DNA of 64,000 bases from Flavobacteriales bacterium (GTDB lineage Bacteria; Bacteroidota; Bacteroidia; Flavobacteriales_C; GCA-002722245), in contig JAHEZL010000012.1 of the NCBI GenBank assembly GCA_023251095.1, positions 1-64,000 of the forward strand, given 5' to 3'. A program made the position numbers and the translations under genes. This document shows positions 8,381-17,117 of the stretch, one piece after another (the stretch's first letter is position 1; every line of letters begins with the position of its first letter). The notes under the pieces were generated by a model that had not been told where the DNA came from, made no database searches, and saw nothing but the letters and a program-made list of their open reading frames with translations.

Positions 8381-8805
8381 TAGCGGAGTCTATCTACGGA
8401 ACGAACTTTTTCTTCGTCTTTTTTTATGGCACGAAGGGCGAGGAAAATAAATAGTGTTTGTAATATAGGAAGTATAAGATTCCCAAAGTGGAATTCTATG
8501 TCCCATCTGCCAGGTATATAATCAGGATTGTTGTTGATTGCCCACATTAAAATTCGATCATAAAAAATGAGAATCACACTATCAGTGATTGTTAATAGCA
8601 ATAAGATTTTATTGAGCTTAATTTGTAGGATTCTGTTTTTGAATTTAAAAAGTATAAAAACAGTAATGAATAAAATCGGTATTTTAAGCGCAAGAAGGGT
8701 AGTGGTGAGTTCTGCGGGAATATCGCACGAGAGCATTGAAGTGATCCAGTAAACCTGAATTGCCATCGCCCCCAATAAATACAAACTCTGAATTCTCTGT
8801 ATCAT
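8380..8805 (-). CDS. DUF4293 family integral membrane protein
   Basis: 141 residues with four hydrophobic segments. The N-terminus MIQRIQSLYLLGAMAIQ is the signature start of the Bacteroidota DUF4293 family, which is why the ATG at 8805 is preferred over an in-frame ATG 66 bases upstream (8871). Function is not known for the family. First gene in a probable operon with the M42 peptidase and rdgB. Confidence 0.82.
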   Translation of the reverse strand: MIQRIQSLYLLGAMAIQVYWITSMLSCDIPAELTTTLLALKIPILFITVFILFKFKNRILQIKLNKILLLLTITDSVILIFYDRILMWAINNNPDYIPGRWDIEFHFGNLILPILQTLFIFLALRAIKKDEEKVRSVDRLR

Positions 8806-9030
8806 GAAAAAATATTTTGATAAAAGTAATAAATAATCTTTCTTTGCCTCACCAGAACCAAGCATAACCAATCCGTAAAATATTTTTAATTTATTCTTTC
8901 ATATTAAATGATTAATGCGTAACATTGTACAGCAATCAGATTTACCGATTCCGGTAAGTTTAATTTCAAACAAAAATTCCCTGAAATAAAAATCACACAA
9001 AACCTTTTACGATTTATTTAACACAAACAC

Positions 9031-10788
9031 ATGGACGATAGTTTAGATTTAACTAAAAAAACGGTTTCCGAACTTCAGGAAATCGCGCAAGCCTTAGGAT
9101 TGAACGATATTCAAGATTTGAAGAAAGAAGAACTGATAGAAAAAATATCAGGCAATACAGGTGATGCGCCTAAAGATGCTCCCGCTGCTGAAACAGATGC
9201 AGAAGCCAAAAAAAGAAAAAGAACCCGCGTTATTAAAAAAGTAGCATCGTCAACTGTTGGAAGCAGCATGTTTTCGGCTACTATAAAAGATGAAGTTGCT
9301 GCTCCAAAAGCAGAAGAAAGCACTGAAGCTCCGGTTGAAAATGTTGAAAAAACAGAAACACCTGAAGCTCCTGTAACCGAAGAGCCTAAAAGAGAAGTTA
9401 TTGCTGAAACAAGAACTGAAGCTCCTGCACCTGCTCCGGTAGAACGCAGATTTGAAAGAAGAGAAGACGATAGAAGACCGCAGCAACAAAACAGACCGGA
9501 TTATAACAATCGTCCCGATAACAACAACCGTCCCGACAATAACAATCGCCCGGATAACAATAACAGAGCTGATAATCGCCCTGAGCCGGGTAACCGTTCC
9601 GACAATCACAACAGAAGAGAAGGTTACCAGGAACCAGCCAACAAAGAAGACGCTGAACCAATGTTCAACTTCGACAATATCGTTGACAGCGAAGGGGTTT
9701 TGGAAATTATGCCTGATGGTTACGGATTTTTGAGATCTTCAGATTTTAACTATCTGACTTCTCCCGATGACGTTTATGTATCACAATCACAAATAAAATT
9801 ATTCGGTTTAAAAACCGGTGACACCGTTAAAGGCAGCATTCGTCCGCCGAAAGAAGGTGAAAAATATTTCCCATTAATTAAAGTATTAGAAATCAATGGA
9901 AGATCTCCGGAAGTTATCCGCGACCGTATTCCTTTTGATTATCTGACTCCTTTGTTTCCCGATGAAAAACTGGAAATCTGTAAGCACAAAGGTGCAAGCA
10001 TGTCGATGAGAATTGTCGACTTGTTTTGTCCGATTGGTAAAGGTCAGAGAGGTTTAATTGTTTCTCAGCCTAAATCGGGTAAAACCATCTTATTGAAAGA
10101 AATTGCCAATGCAATTGCTGCCAACCATCCTGAAGTTTATTTGATCGTATTGTTGATCGATGAACGTCCGGAAGAGGTAACAGATATGGCCCGTAGTGTG
10201 AACGCGGAAGTGGTTTCGTCAACTTTTGATGAGCCTGCCGACAAACACGTAAAAGTTGCCAGCATCGTTTTGGAAAAAGCAAAAAGAATGGTGGAATGCG
10301 GACACGATGTGGTGATTCTTTTAGATTCTATCACTCGTTTGGCCAGAGCTTACAACACCGTTTCTCCTGCATCAGGTAAAGTATTGTCGGGTGGTGTTGA
10401 TGCGAATGCATTGCACAAACCTAAACGCTTCTTCGGAGCAGCAAGAAATATTGAAGGCGGTGGTTCATTGACAATCCTTGCAACAGCCTTGGTTGACACA
10501 GGTTCTAAAATGGACGAGGTGATCTTTGAGGAGTTCAAGGGAACAGGTAACATGGAGTTGCAATTGGATAGAAAAATTGCCAATAAACGTATTTATCCTG
10601 CGATTGACTTGAATGGTTCAAGCACGCGTAAAGATGATTTGTTGACCGATGAGAAATCATTGGCGAGAATCTGGGCACTGCGTAAATTCCTAAGTGATAT
10701 GAATCCTCAGGAAGGAATGGAGTTCTTGTTGAGCAGAATGAGAAACACCAAAAACAACGATGAGTTTTTGGTATCAATGAACAGCTAA
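9031..10788 (+). CDS. rho: Transcription termination factor Rho
   Basis: ATP-dependent RNA helicase that terminates transcription; acts as a hexamer on nascent RNA. In order: an N-terminal Rho_N/SAP-like helical domain (about 1-42), a low-complexity insert (about 45-205) rich in Ala-Pro-Glu then Arg-Pro-Asp-Asn, the OB-type RNA-binding domain (about 218-290, with DGYGFLRS), and a RecA-like ATPase with Walker A QPKSGKT at 346-352 and [13 protein letters not shown]. At 585 residues it is much longer than E. coli Rho because of the insert, which is common in Bacteroidota. The enzyme core looks intact. A rho-independent terminator follows directly. Confidence 0.97.
   Translation: MDDSLDLTKKTVSELQEIAQALGLNDIQDLKKEELIEKISGNTGDAPKDAPAAETDAEAKKRKRTRVIKKVASSTVGSSMFSATIKDEVAAPKAEESTEAPVENVEKTETPEAPVTEEPKREVIAETRTEAPAPAPVERRFERREDDRRPQQQNRPDYNNRPDNNNRPDNNNRPDNNNRADNRPEPGNRSDNHNRREGYQEPANKEDAEPMFNFDNIVDSEGVLEIMPDGYGFLRSSDFNYLTSPDDVYVSQSQIKLFGLKTGDTVKGSIRPPKEGEKYFPLIKVLEINGRSPEVIRDRIPFDYLTPLFPDEKLEICKHKGASMSMRIVDLFCPIGKGQRGLIVSQPKSGKTILLKEIANAIAANHPEVYLIVLLIDERPEEVTDMARSVNAEVVSSTFDEPADKHVKVASIVLEKAKRMVECGHDVVILLDSITRLARAYNTVSPASGKVLSGGVDANALHKPKRFFGAARNIEGGGSLTILATALVDTGSKMDEVIFEEFKGTGNMELQLDRKIANKRIYPAIDLNGSSTRKDDLLTDEKSLARIWALRKFLSDMNPQEGMEFLLSRMRNTKNNDEFLVSMNS
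9493..9564 (+). repeat. Tandem 18-bp coding repeat (RPDNNN) in rho
   Basis: Four consecutive 18-base units encode [24 protein letters not shown] (residues 155-178), followed by a decayed [10 protein letters not shown]. Codons differ between units (mixed CGT/CGC/AGA, AAC/AAT), so the peptide repeat is not a very recent slip. It lies inside the disordered insert of Rho. Confidence 0.85.
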
Positions 10789-10807
10789 TAATGTTGAATT
10801 TATAAAT

Positions 10808-10852
10808 AAGGGATATTCGTAAAAACGGATATCCCTTTTCTTTTTATTTTTT
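10808..10852 (+). terminator. Rho-independent terminator after rho
   Basis: Stem AAGGGATATTCG / CGGATATCCCTT (10808-10837, one mismatch) with a TAAAA-type loop, followed by a T-rich tract. The next gene starts at 10853, immediately after the T tract. Confidence 0.8.
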
Positions 10853-11350
10853 ATGGGAGAGAAAACAAAAATGGTTCTGTATTGCTTATTTGTAGGGATG
10901 CTGGGGCTTTTCGCAAGAATGCTGACGCCCGATGCGGATACTATAAATATTGTGCGCTTTGTGGTGGCAAGTTTATTCATCATCGGTGGAATTTATTACT
11001 GGTGTTACCGCATGTTTGAGCAGGATTTGAAATACCAGTTCAGGATTCGTCCCTTCATTAAAAAAGGATTGTTGATTGGCGGATTGATTGGCTTTTTCAC
11101 AGGTTTGTCGGTGGCACTTCAAATTCAAATTTTTGGAAATGAAGCACTGGAAGGCAATTTGATTATTATCCCTTTGCAAATTAAACCCGAGCATCAGCAG
11201 GAAGCCATTGAAGGAGCTTATATCTCGTATTCCTGGTGGATGTTGTCACTCAAACAGGTGTTGAGTACTTTGGCGATGGGCGCTTTTTATTCCATTATTG
11301 TTGCGGCTTTATTCAGCTTTCACCCTGATAAAATTAAGGTGAAGAAGTAA
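10853..11350 (+). CDS. DUF4199-like membrane protein
   Basis: 165 residues with four predicted membrane segments (about 7-25, 34-52, 71-88, 133-153) and a periplasmic stretch around 95-125. The pattern of Gly-rich second hydrophobic hairpin and C-terminal FSFHPD matches the Bacteroidota DUF4199 family as I recall it, but the match is from pattern alone. Function unknown. The gene begins right behind the rho terminator, so it must have its own promoter or depend on readthrough; no clear promoter was seen. Confidence 0.65.
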   Translation: MGEKTKMVLYCLFVGMLGLFARMLTPDADTINIVRFVVASLFIIGGIYYWCYRMFEQDLKYQFRIRPFIKKGLLIGGLIGFFTGLSVALQIQIFGNEALEGNLIIIPLQIKPEHQQEAIEGAYISYSWWMLSLKQVLSTLAMGAFYSIIVAALFSFHPDKIKVKK

Positions 11351-11366
11351 TTACTTCGCTTTCGAG

Positions 11367-11563
11367 AAATCCTCCTTCCCTTCACACGGTCAACGCGCTC
11401 CTCCTTTTCCAAAGGAGGAAGTTAGTTAGCCGGCACTTCCTGAAGTGCATTGTGAAAATGGATGAGTGTGGACTTCTCCCTTTGAAAAAGATTTGATATT
11501 AAGAGGAGGAAGGAACTTCCGGTCTTTGCTCGAAGGATTTCTGTGTGATGGCAAGAGGGATTT
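11367..11563. repeat. Dispersed palindromic repeat, copy B (chimeric)
   Basis: Left arm, core (GTTAGTTAGC..GGCACTTCCTGAAG) and right terminus (CTGTGTGATGGCAAGAGGGATTT-like) match the other copies. In the right arm, the segment from about 11491 to 11540 has been replaced by a module TTTGATATTAAGAGGAGGAAG..GGTCTTTGCTCGAAGGATTT-like, which matches (reverse strand) the second repeat family at 43117-43203. The element lies between convergent genes and its last bases touch the stop codon of the 11563-12888 gene. Confidence 0.8.
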
Positions 11564-12888
11564 TACTTCACCTTTATCACCATATACCCATCTGCATTAT
11601 ACGCCGGGGAATTTTCCTCTGTTCTTGCTTCCGCAGGGATTTTATCACTTTTTTCTGTTTCTATTTTCGCCATTCTTTGGTCGTAAACAATAGTGTATGG
11701 ATCGTTCTTCAATTTCACCGCGGCCAATTCATTAAATTCTAAAACTGGTATTCCGAAAACTCCGTCTGACTGTGCAAGAGTGATACTTTCAATTTTATCA
11801 TTTCTTATCACGGGATCACAACACAGCTCCATTTCTCTTACAGTGTTTTCCCATTCGAAAGAAAAAGACACCATACAACTGTCGGCATTATCCACTTCTT
11901 GCTCAACTACTTTAAATACAACAAAATCAAAATCTTCTTCTTCATCGGGGTGGTAATTAATAGTTAAAAAAAAGAAACCCACAATCAAAGTGAATCCAAT
12001 TCCTGCCGCTGCGGTAGTGATAACTAATGTTATTTCTTTGAGTCCTTTTTTGAGGAAGCGTTTATAAAAAAGAAAGCTGAAAACAGCGGTGAGCAAGATA
12101 AATATTGTAATAAGTATTGCAGGGCTAATTAAAGTTCTTGAAATCAAATCGGTTTTTGAAATCAAATAACATAAGTATCCTCCAGCACCTAAAAGCCATA
12201 GGTTATTATTTCTTCTACCGATGGCTTTTTCTTCTTTGCTTTCCTCGTCTTCTTCCTCTTCCTCCTCGATATCGTAAGGATTTTTTCTTTTTCCTCTGAT
12301 TTTATCCCAAAAGGAAATCTTTATTTCACTGGCATTTAATCCATAATCCTGTAGTGAATGATTGGCCATCCATCGCACTTTCCAGTTGGGGTCGTGGATG
12401 AGCGCTTTCATTTTTTCAATGACAGCACCGTGATTTTTTTGATTTCCTTCGCGGATGATGTAAGAAAGTAAAGTAAGGCATCTGTGGCGCAAAGCGTCTA
12501 TCGGACTGTTGAGTTCCTTCTCCAGAATACGAATGATTTTATTGTTGAATTCAGTATCAATTTCATATGAACCCAATAACTCTTCGAGGCAGGAAGTAAC
12601 GGCGAAAGGATGATCGGATTTTTTCGCCAGTTCAATGATTCTTCCCGTTTCTTCTACAAAAAACTCTCCCCAGTTTTTACTGTCGGCAGTGATTGATTGG
12701 TAAATAATATTTAAGACTGAATCTTCTTTTGCTTGCAAACTTCTGCAAAAGGAAATAAATTCTTCGCGGTGTGCATTGGCATATTCAGCAATATCCAGCA
12801 GCAGTTTTTCCGACTCCGCATCTTCCATGTCGTAATAAACTATTACTTCGGCATCGATTTCCTTTAATTTATCAATGAGTTTGTTCAT
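11563..12888 (-). CDS. HEAT-repeat-like membrane protein of unknown function
   Basis: 441 residues from the ATG at 12888 (an in-frame ATG at 12939 would add 17 residues of basic sequence). The N-terminal half is helical with a HEAT-like repeat (PNWKVRWMANHSLQDYG, about residues 180-196), then a strongly acidic run of Glu/Asp around 218-235, two or three hydrophobic segments (about 248-320) and a C-terminal soluble domain. I recognise no family for the whole. It might be a membrane-anchored scaffold. The stop codon lies at the edge of repeat copy B. Confidence 0.7.
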   Translation of the reverse strand: MNKLIDKLKEIDAEVIVYYDMEDAESEKLLLDIAEYANAHREEFISFCRSLQAKEDSVLNIIYQSITADSKNWGEFFVEETGRIIELAKKSDHPFAVTSCLEELLGSYEIDTEFNNKIIRILEKELNSPIDALRHRCLTLLSYIIREGNQKNHGAVIEKMKALIHDPNWKVRWMANHSLQDYGLNASEIKISFWDKIRGKRKNPYDIEEEEEEDEESKEEKAIGRRNNNLWLLGAGGYLCYLISKTDLISRTLISPAILITIFILLTAVFSFLFYKRFLKKGLKEITLVITTAAAGIGFTLIVGFFFLTINYHPDEEEDFDFVVFKVVEQEVDNADSCMVSFSFEWENTVREMELCCDPVIRNDKIESITLAQSDGVFGIPVLEFNELAAVKLKNDPYTIVYDQRMAKIETEKSDKIPAEARTEENSPAYNADGYMVIKVK

Positions 12889-12959
12889 ACAGTTTTGTTT
12901 GGCTCTGCTAATTAACAAATCTTTTTTGCAAATCACCATTAACTTACTACTTTCGCCCC

Positions 12960-13129
12960 GTATTCGGTTCTTTCATTTTTACAATGAAGATTAAAAGGGA
13001 ATTCCGTTAAAATCGGAGACTGTTCCCGCAACTGTAAGTTCTTCCCGAAAGGGAATGTACCAATCTGAAGCCACTGTTTTTACGAACGGGAAGGCGGTAC
13101 AAGAACGAGTCAGGAGACCTGCCCAATAC
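12960..13129 (+). promoter_or_regulatory. Cobalamin (B12) riboswitch
   Basis: Shows the hallmark segments of the adenosylcobalamin-type riboswitch in order: AAAAGGGAATTCCG followed by GGAGACTGTTCCCGCAACTGTAAG, then GAAGCCACTG, GGGAAGGCGGT, and the B12 box GAGTCAGGAGACCTGCC (13108-13123). The closing helix is GTATT (12960-12964) with AATAC (13125-13129). It precedes the BtuB-like receptor by about 100 bases. The B12-bound form is expected to reduce expression of the operon. A downstream TCCCTTTT at 13191 could pair with AAAAGGGA at 12993 as part of the switch; this pairing is speculative. Confidence 0.95.
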
Positions 13130-13228
13130 ACATATATTTCAATGCTTCGGGTAAAAAGCAAAGGATGGACAAGACGCAATTCTTATCTGTTCCCTTTTTA
13201 TTCCTTGTTTAATTTTAAACGTGCTTAG

Positions 13229-15130
13229 GTGCAAAAGGAGAAAAATATTGCTGGTGTTTTCACTGCGCTCATTTTCATGAGCGCTACTTGCTTTTCTCAG
13301 GATACTGTGAGAACAGAAGAGATATTAATTCCTTCCAATCGTTTGCAGAATTTTTCTACCGGAACAAAAATTCAAAATATCGACAGTGCTTCATTGGCGC
13401 AATACGGCACGGGAAACATGGCTGATTTGCTGAGCTCTGAGAGTCCGCTGTTTATTAAATCTTATGGCTTAGGAAGTTTGGCGGTGAGTTCCTTCCGCGG
13501 CGGAAATGCCGGTCAAACCGCCACTTTATGGAACGGCTTTGCTTTGAATAATCCTATGTACGGACAATTGGATTTTGCTTTAGTGCCTGTTGGTTTTTCC
13601 TCTTCGGTGAGTATTCAATACGGCGGCACCGGCGCCTTGTGGGGAAGTGGCGCGGTGGGCGGTGTGGTGCACATCAATAATAAACCGCAGTTCAACAGAG
13701 GTCTCACCATCGGAACCAATTTATCTGCCGGAAGTTTTCAAAATTATGGCGAGCAGTTTTTTGTAGAATTCAGCAAACAAAAAATGGTTTCTTCTTTGAA
13801 AATTTTCAATAGTTCGGCGAAAAATAATTTTGAGTTTTACAATTCTTCCTTAAGTGGAAATCCTTTGGTGCATCAAAGCAATGCAGAAAGAAAATCGTAC
13901 GGAGTGTTATCCGAAAATTCTTTTAAAATAGGAGACAAACAAAATTTAAATATTGCTTTCTGGTATCAGTTTAACGACAGGAATATTCCGCCAACGATGA
14001 CGCAGCTTGTTGCTGCGAACAATCAAAAAGATGAGAGCTACAGGGCAACAGCGGAGTGGCAGTGCAAAATGAAAAAAGCAAATTATTTTGTTCGTTCTGC
14101 TTTTTTTGATGAAGGTTTGAATTACAATTCTTCGTTGAGTCACTCTCAGGTTTCCATCACTGAAGCGGAAATAAAATATGCTTTCTCTGCCTTGCATTTG
14201 ATCAATGCGGGATTGAACAATTCTTTTGCTCAGGCTACTTCCGAAGGTTATGCTTCAACATTGCAGCAAAATAAAATGGCCTTATTTGCTTCTTACCGTT
14301 TTCAATCGCGAAAGCAAAAAGTATCGGCGAGTATTTCGGCGCGACAGGAAATGGTGAATAACAAAGCCGTGCCATTTACTTACTCTGTCGGAGTGGACGT
14401 GAAAATAAAAAAATGGCTGTCGGCAAAAGCCAGCTTTTCCAAAGTATACAGAGTGCCGAGCTTAAATGATTTGTATTGGAATCCGGGAGGAAATCCTGAT
14501 TTGTTGCCCGAAAGCGGATTTAGTGAAGATGCAGGGTTGATTTTAAAATGGGAAAATAAAAACAAGTTTTCTTTTCGTTTTGAGCCTTCGCTGTTCAATA
14601 AAAATATTGACAACTGGATCATCTGGTTGCCCGGACAAAGTTACTGGAGTCCGCAAAACATAATGAAAGTGTGGAGCAGAGGAATTGAAACTTCTACTAG
14701 TTTAAAGTTTAAGGTTCAAAGTTTAAAATTTGGCATTTCAGCTTTAACCAATTATGTGATATCCACCAATTCACAATCAAAAACAGAAGGCGACGCATCT
14801 GTAGGTCGACAATTAATTTATGTGCCGATGTACAGCGGTCATGCTAAGTTTTCAGTGGAATACAAAGGTTTTTTATTTTCTTACGGACACAGTTATACGG
14901 GCTATCGTTATACATCTACGGATAACACGCAATACCTTGCGCCCTTCAATATTGCTAATGTTTACCTCTCTAAAAATTTTAATGTAAAAGGTGTTCAGTT
15001 TTCGGCTTTTGTGCAAATAGATAATTTATACAATCAGCAATACCAGGTAGTACTGAGTAGGCCAATGCCATTGAGATATTACAACACCGGACTTTCAATT
15101 AAATTCAATTATAAATCTAAAATCAATTAA
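13229..15130 (+). CDS. TonB-dependent receptor, BtuB-like (vitamin B12)
   Basis: Outer membrane receptor expected to import cobalamin, on the strength of the riboswitch upstream. A signal peptide (about 1-23, ending CFSQ) precedes a plug domain (about 30-150, with FRGGNAGQTATLWNGFALNNPMYGQ-like segment) and a barrel with the terminal LSRPMPLRYYNTGLSIKF. The start is GTG at 13229, because an in-frame TAG lies immediately upstream and the next ATG (13277) would cut the signal peptide. 633 residues is similar to BtuB of proteobacteria (about 600). First of four co-directional genes; the next starts three bases after its stop. Confidence 0.9.
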   Translation: MQKEKNIAGVFTALIFMSATCFSQDTVRTEEILIPSNRLQNFSTGTKIQNIDSASLAQYGTGNMADLLSSESPLFIKSYGLGSLAVSSFRGGNAGQTATLWNGFALNNPMYGQLDFALVPVGFSSSVSIQYGGTGALWGSGAVGGVVHINNKPQFNRGLTIGTNLSAGSFQNYGEQFFVEFSKQKMVSSLKIFNSSAKNNFEFYNSSLSGNPLVHQSNAERKSYGVLSENSFKIGDKQNLNIAFWYQFNDRNIPPTMTQLVAANNQKDESYRATAEWQCKMKKANYFVRSAFFDEGLNYNSSLSHSQVSITEAEIKYAFSALHLINAGLNNSFAQATSEGYASTLQQNKMALFASYRFQSRKQKVSASISARQEMVNNKAVPFTYSVGVDVKIKKWLSAKASFSKVYRVPSLNDLYWNPGGNPDLLPESGFSEDAGLILKWENKNKFSFRFEPSLFNKNIDNWIIWLPGQSYWSPQNIMKVWSRGIETSTSLKFKVQSLKFGISALTNYVISTNSQSKTEGDASVGRQLIYVPMYSGHAKFSVEYKGFLFSYGHSYTGYRYTSTDNTQYLAPFNIANVYLSKNFNVKGVQFSAFVQIDNLYNQQYQVVLSRPMPLRYYNTGLSIKFNYKSKIN

Positions 15131-15133
15131 AAA

Positions 15134-16102
15134 ATGAAAACACGTTTACTTTCACTTGCTGCTTTGTTTTTATCCCTTGGGATGAATGCACAAACGGCTT
15201 CAAGTTTTGAATCATTAGCGCTTGACGTTGATTCTTTTTGGAATGGAGCCGATATGTCGGGATCTTTTACCAATGGAAATGCAATTTTTAAAAATGATTA
15301 TCATACTTCTCAATGGGGAGATTATTGGGGAGGATTTAGTTATTCAAATAAAAAGGATAGCACCACGGCAGGATATACCAACATGTATAGTGCATATCCA
15401 TTAGCAGGTTATTATGGTTCGGCAAAATATGCTGTGTCAAGTGGTGTCAGTCAAATCAATCTTACTGGCTCTGCTGCCGGAAAAATAGTGAGAGGCTTTT
15501 ATGTGACCAATACTACTTACGCTACTCTAAGTATGAGAAATGGTGATTCTTTTACTAAAAAATTTGGTGGTGTTTCGGGCAATGATCCTGATTGGTTCAT
15601 GTTGACTGTTAAAGGTTGGTACAATGGCAGTGTGATCAGTGATTCTGTTAATTTTTACCTGGCTGATTTCCGTGCTTCCAATAATCTTGACGACTATGTT
15701 GTTAAATACTGGGAATGGGTTGAACTTAGCTCTTTGGGGAATGTAGATAGCTTGAAATTTTCTTTGTCTTCCAGTGATAACGGACTATACGGAATGAATA
15801 CGCCTGCTTATTTTGCAATGGATCAGTTTGTCACTTTAAATTCAGGAGTTGCTGTAAATGAACTTTCTTCATTGGAATTTTCAACTTATCCGAATCCGGT
15901 TTCTTCTTCTTTAACTTTGAATTTGGGAACTGCTCAAAATGCAAATGTTACTATTTTTGACGCTGCGGGAAGAACAGTTTTGACTGAAAACATGAATGGC
16001 ATTTCAAAATCATTTGATGTGTCTTCATTAACGGCAGGAGTGTACTTTGTGTCGGTTTCAGGCAATGAATTTTCTACTACTAAAAAGTTTATAAAAGAAT
16101 AA
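15134..16102 (+). CDS. DUF4465 surface protein with T9SS type A sorting domain
   Basis: 322 residues: signal peptide (ends GMNAQ, residue 20), a DUF4465 domain (about 22-232) beginning with the typical FESLALDVDSFWNGAD and containing GDYWGGFSYSN, DDYVVKYWEWVELS and an FAMDQF end, then a type A sorting domain (about 245-322, YPNPVSSSLTLNL ... GVYFVSV ... KKFIKE). It is predicted to be exported by the type IX system and attached to the cell surface. It sits in the B12 operon, and DUF4465 genes recur beside BtuB-type receptors in Bacteroidota, so a role in cobalamin or cobinamide capture is the leading inference. Binding residues cannot be assigned. Confidence 0.88.
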   Translation: MKTRLLSLAALFLSLGMNAQTASSFESLALDVDSFWNGADMSGSFTNGNAIFKNDYHTSQWGDYWGGFSYSNKKDSTTAGYTNMYSAYPLAGYYGSAKYAVSSGVSQINLTGSAAGKIVRGFYVTNTTYATLSMRNGDSFTKKFGGVSGNDPDWFMLTVKGWYNGSVISDSVNFYLADFRASNNLDDYVVKYWEWVELSSLGNVDSLKFSLSSSDNGLYGMNTPAYFAMDQFVTLNSGVAVNELSSLEFSTYPNPVSSSLTLNLGTAQNANVTIFDAAGRTVLTENMNGISKSFDVSSLTAGVYFVSVSGNEFSTTKKFIKE

Positions 16103-16104
16103 AA

Positions 16105-17067
16105 ATGAAAAAATTAGTTAGCGCTTTTTTATTGATTTCATTTACAGCAGAAGCTCAGTTTGACCCGTCCGCGGGTCAAACCGGCTCTCTCGCTGTTTAT
16201 AAAGACAGCTCGGAAATTGTAGCTTGGGCCACTCAGTGCCACGTTACAAGAGGGTATCAAAATGTTATCGATAGCTCGTTGGGCTATGCTTCCGCCGGAG
16301 ATTCATCAATGGCTATGGGCGCATCAGATGCAGGGATTGTTAGTTTGGGGGACGGAGGTTCGGCCATCCTTACCTTTGCTTTCCCGATAGTGAATGGAGC
16401 GGGCAATGATTTTGCTGTTTTTGAAAATGGATTCAGTGATACTTATTTAGAACTGGCTTTTGTGGAAGTGAGTTCCGACGGGATAAATTATTTCAGATTT
16501 CCGGCAACATCAAATACTGATACTACTCCGCAAATTGGCGGTTTTGGCGCTTTGGATGCTACTCATCTGAATAATCTGGCGGGGAAATACCGTGCGCAAT
16601 ACGGCACTCCTTTCGATTTGGAAGAGTTAAAAAATGAAATTGGATTGGATGTGAACAACATCACGCATGTTAAAATTATTGATGTGGTGGGAACTATCGA
16701 CAATACCTTTGCTACTCGTGATAAAAACAACAGTAAGATCAATGATCCATGGCCAACTCCTTATGCGTCATCAGGATTTGATCTGGAAGCTGTTGCCGTT
16801 CTCAATATGAAATCGGAAGGAGTGGAGGAAAATGAAATTTCAATTTTTTCTGCATATCCCAATCCTGTTTCATCTGTGCTGACGGTGAATGTTTCTTTGC
16901 CGGATACCTACACCCTTACTGTGTTGGATATGAAAGGACAAGTATGCCGGGAATACAGTGGAAACGGGCTTTTTCAAATGGATGTGTCGGCGTTAATAGA
17001 AGGAATTTATTTGTTGAGAGTGAGCTCTTTTAACAAGGTATCTGTTGGTAAGTTTAGCAAGATGTAA
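16105..17067 (+). CDS. T9SS surface protein of the B12 operon
   Basis: 320 residues: signal peptide (ends TAEAQ), an all-beta domain of about 210 residues with GDGGSAILTFAFPIVNGAGNDFAVFENGF and FVEVSSDGINYFRFPA, reminiscent of galactose-binding-like jelly rolls, then a type A sorting domain (about 248-320, YPNPVSSVLTVNV ... GIYLLRV). Starts two bases after the DUF4465 stop, so clearly in the same transcript. The conserved region is one I associate with cell-surface proteins next to BtuB in this phylum, but no biochemical function is known to me. Probably an extracellular partner in cobalamin uptake. Confidence 0.8.
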   Translation: MKKLVSAFLLISFTAEAQFDPSAGQTGSLAVYKDSSEIVAWATQCHVTRGYQNVIDSSLGYASAGDSSMAMGASDAGIVSLGDGGSAILTFAFPIVNGAGNDFAVFENGFSDTYLELAFVEVSSDGINYFRFPATSNTDTTPQIGGFGALDATHLNNLAGKYRAQYGTPFDLEELKNEIGLDVNNITHVKIIDVVGTIDNTFATRDKNNSKINDPWPTPYASSGFDLEAVAVLNMKSEGVEENEISIFSAYPNPVSSVLTVNVSLPDTYTLTVLDMKGQVCREYSGNGLFQMDVSALIEGIYLLRVSSFNKVSVGKFSKM

Positions 17068-17117
17068 GCGAGGGGGCTTTCTTTGAATCGAAAAATATTC
17101 TAATTTCCCCATTATAA

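Noticed and set aside
9250..9661. Long minus-strand frames opposite the low-complexity part of rho
   Set aside because: They arise from the repetitive codon composition of the RPDNNN and Ala/Glu-rich coding sequence on the plus strand.
11466..11693. Plus-strand frame of 75 codons across repeat copy B
   Set aside because: It runs from the repeat into the antisense of the 11563-12888 gene; its LILRGGRNFRS piece is the translated repeat module.
12991..13179. Minus-strand 62-codon frame upstream of the BtuB-like receptor
   Set aside because: It is the antisense of the cobalamin riboswitch; the conserved RNA motifs explain the sequence.
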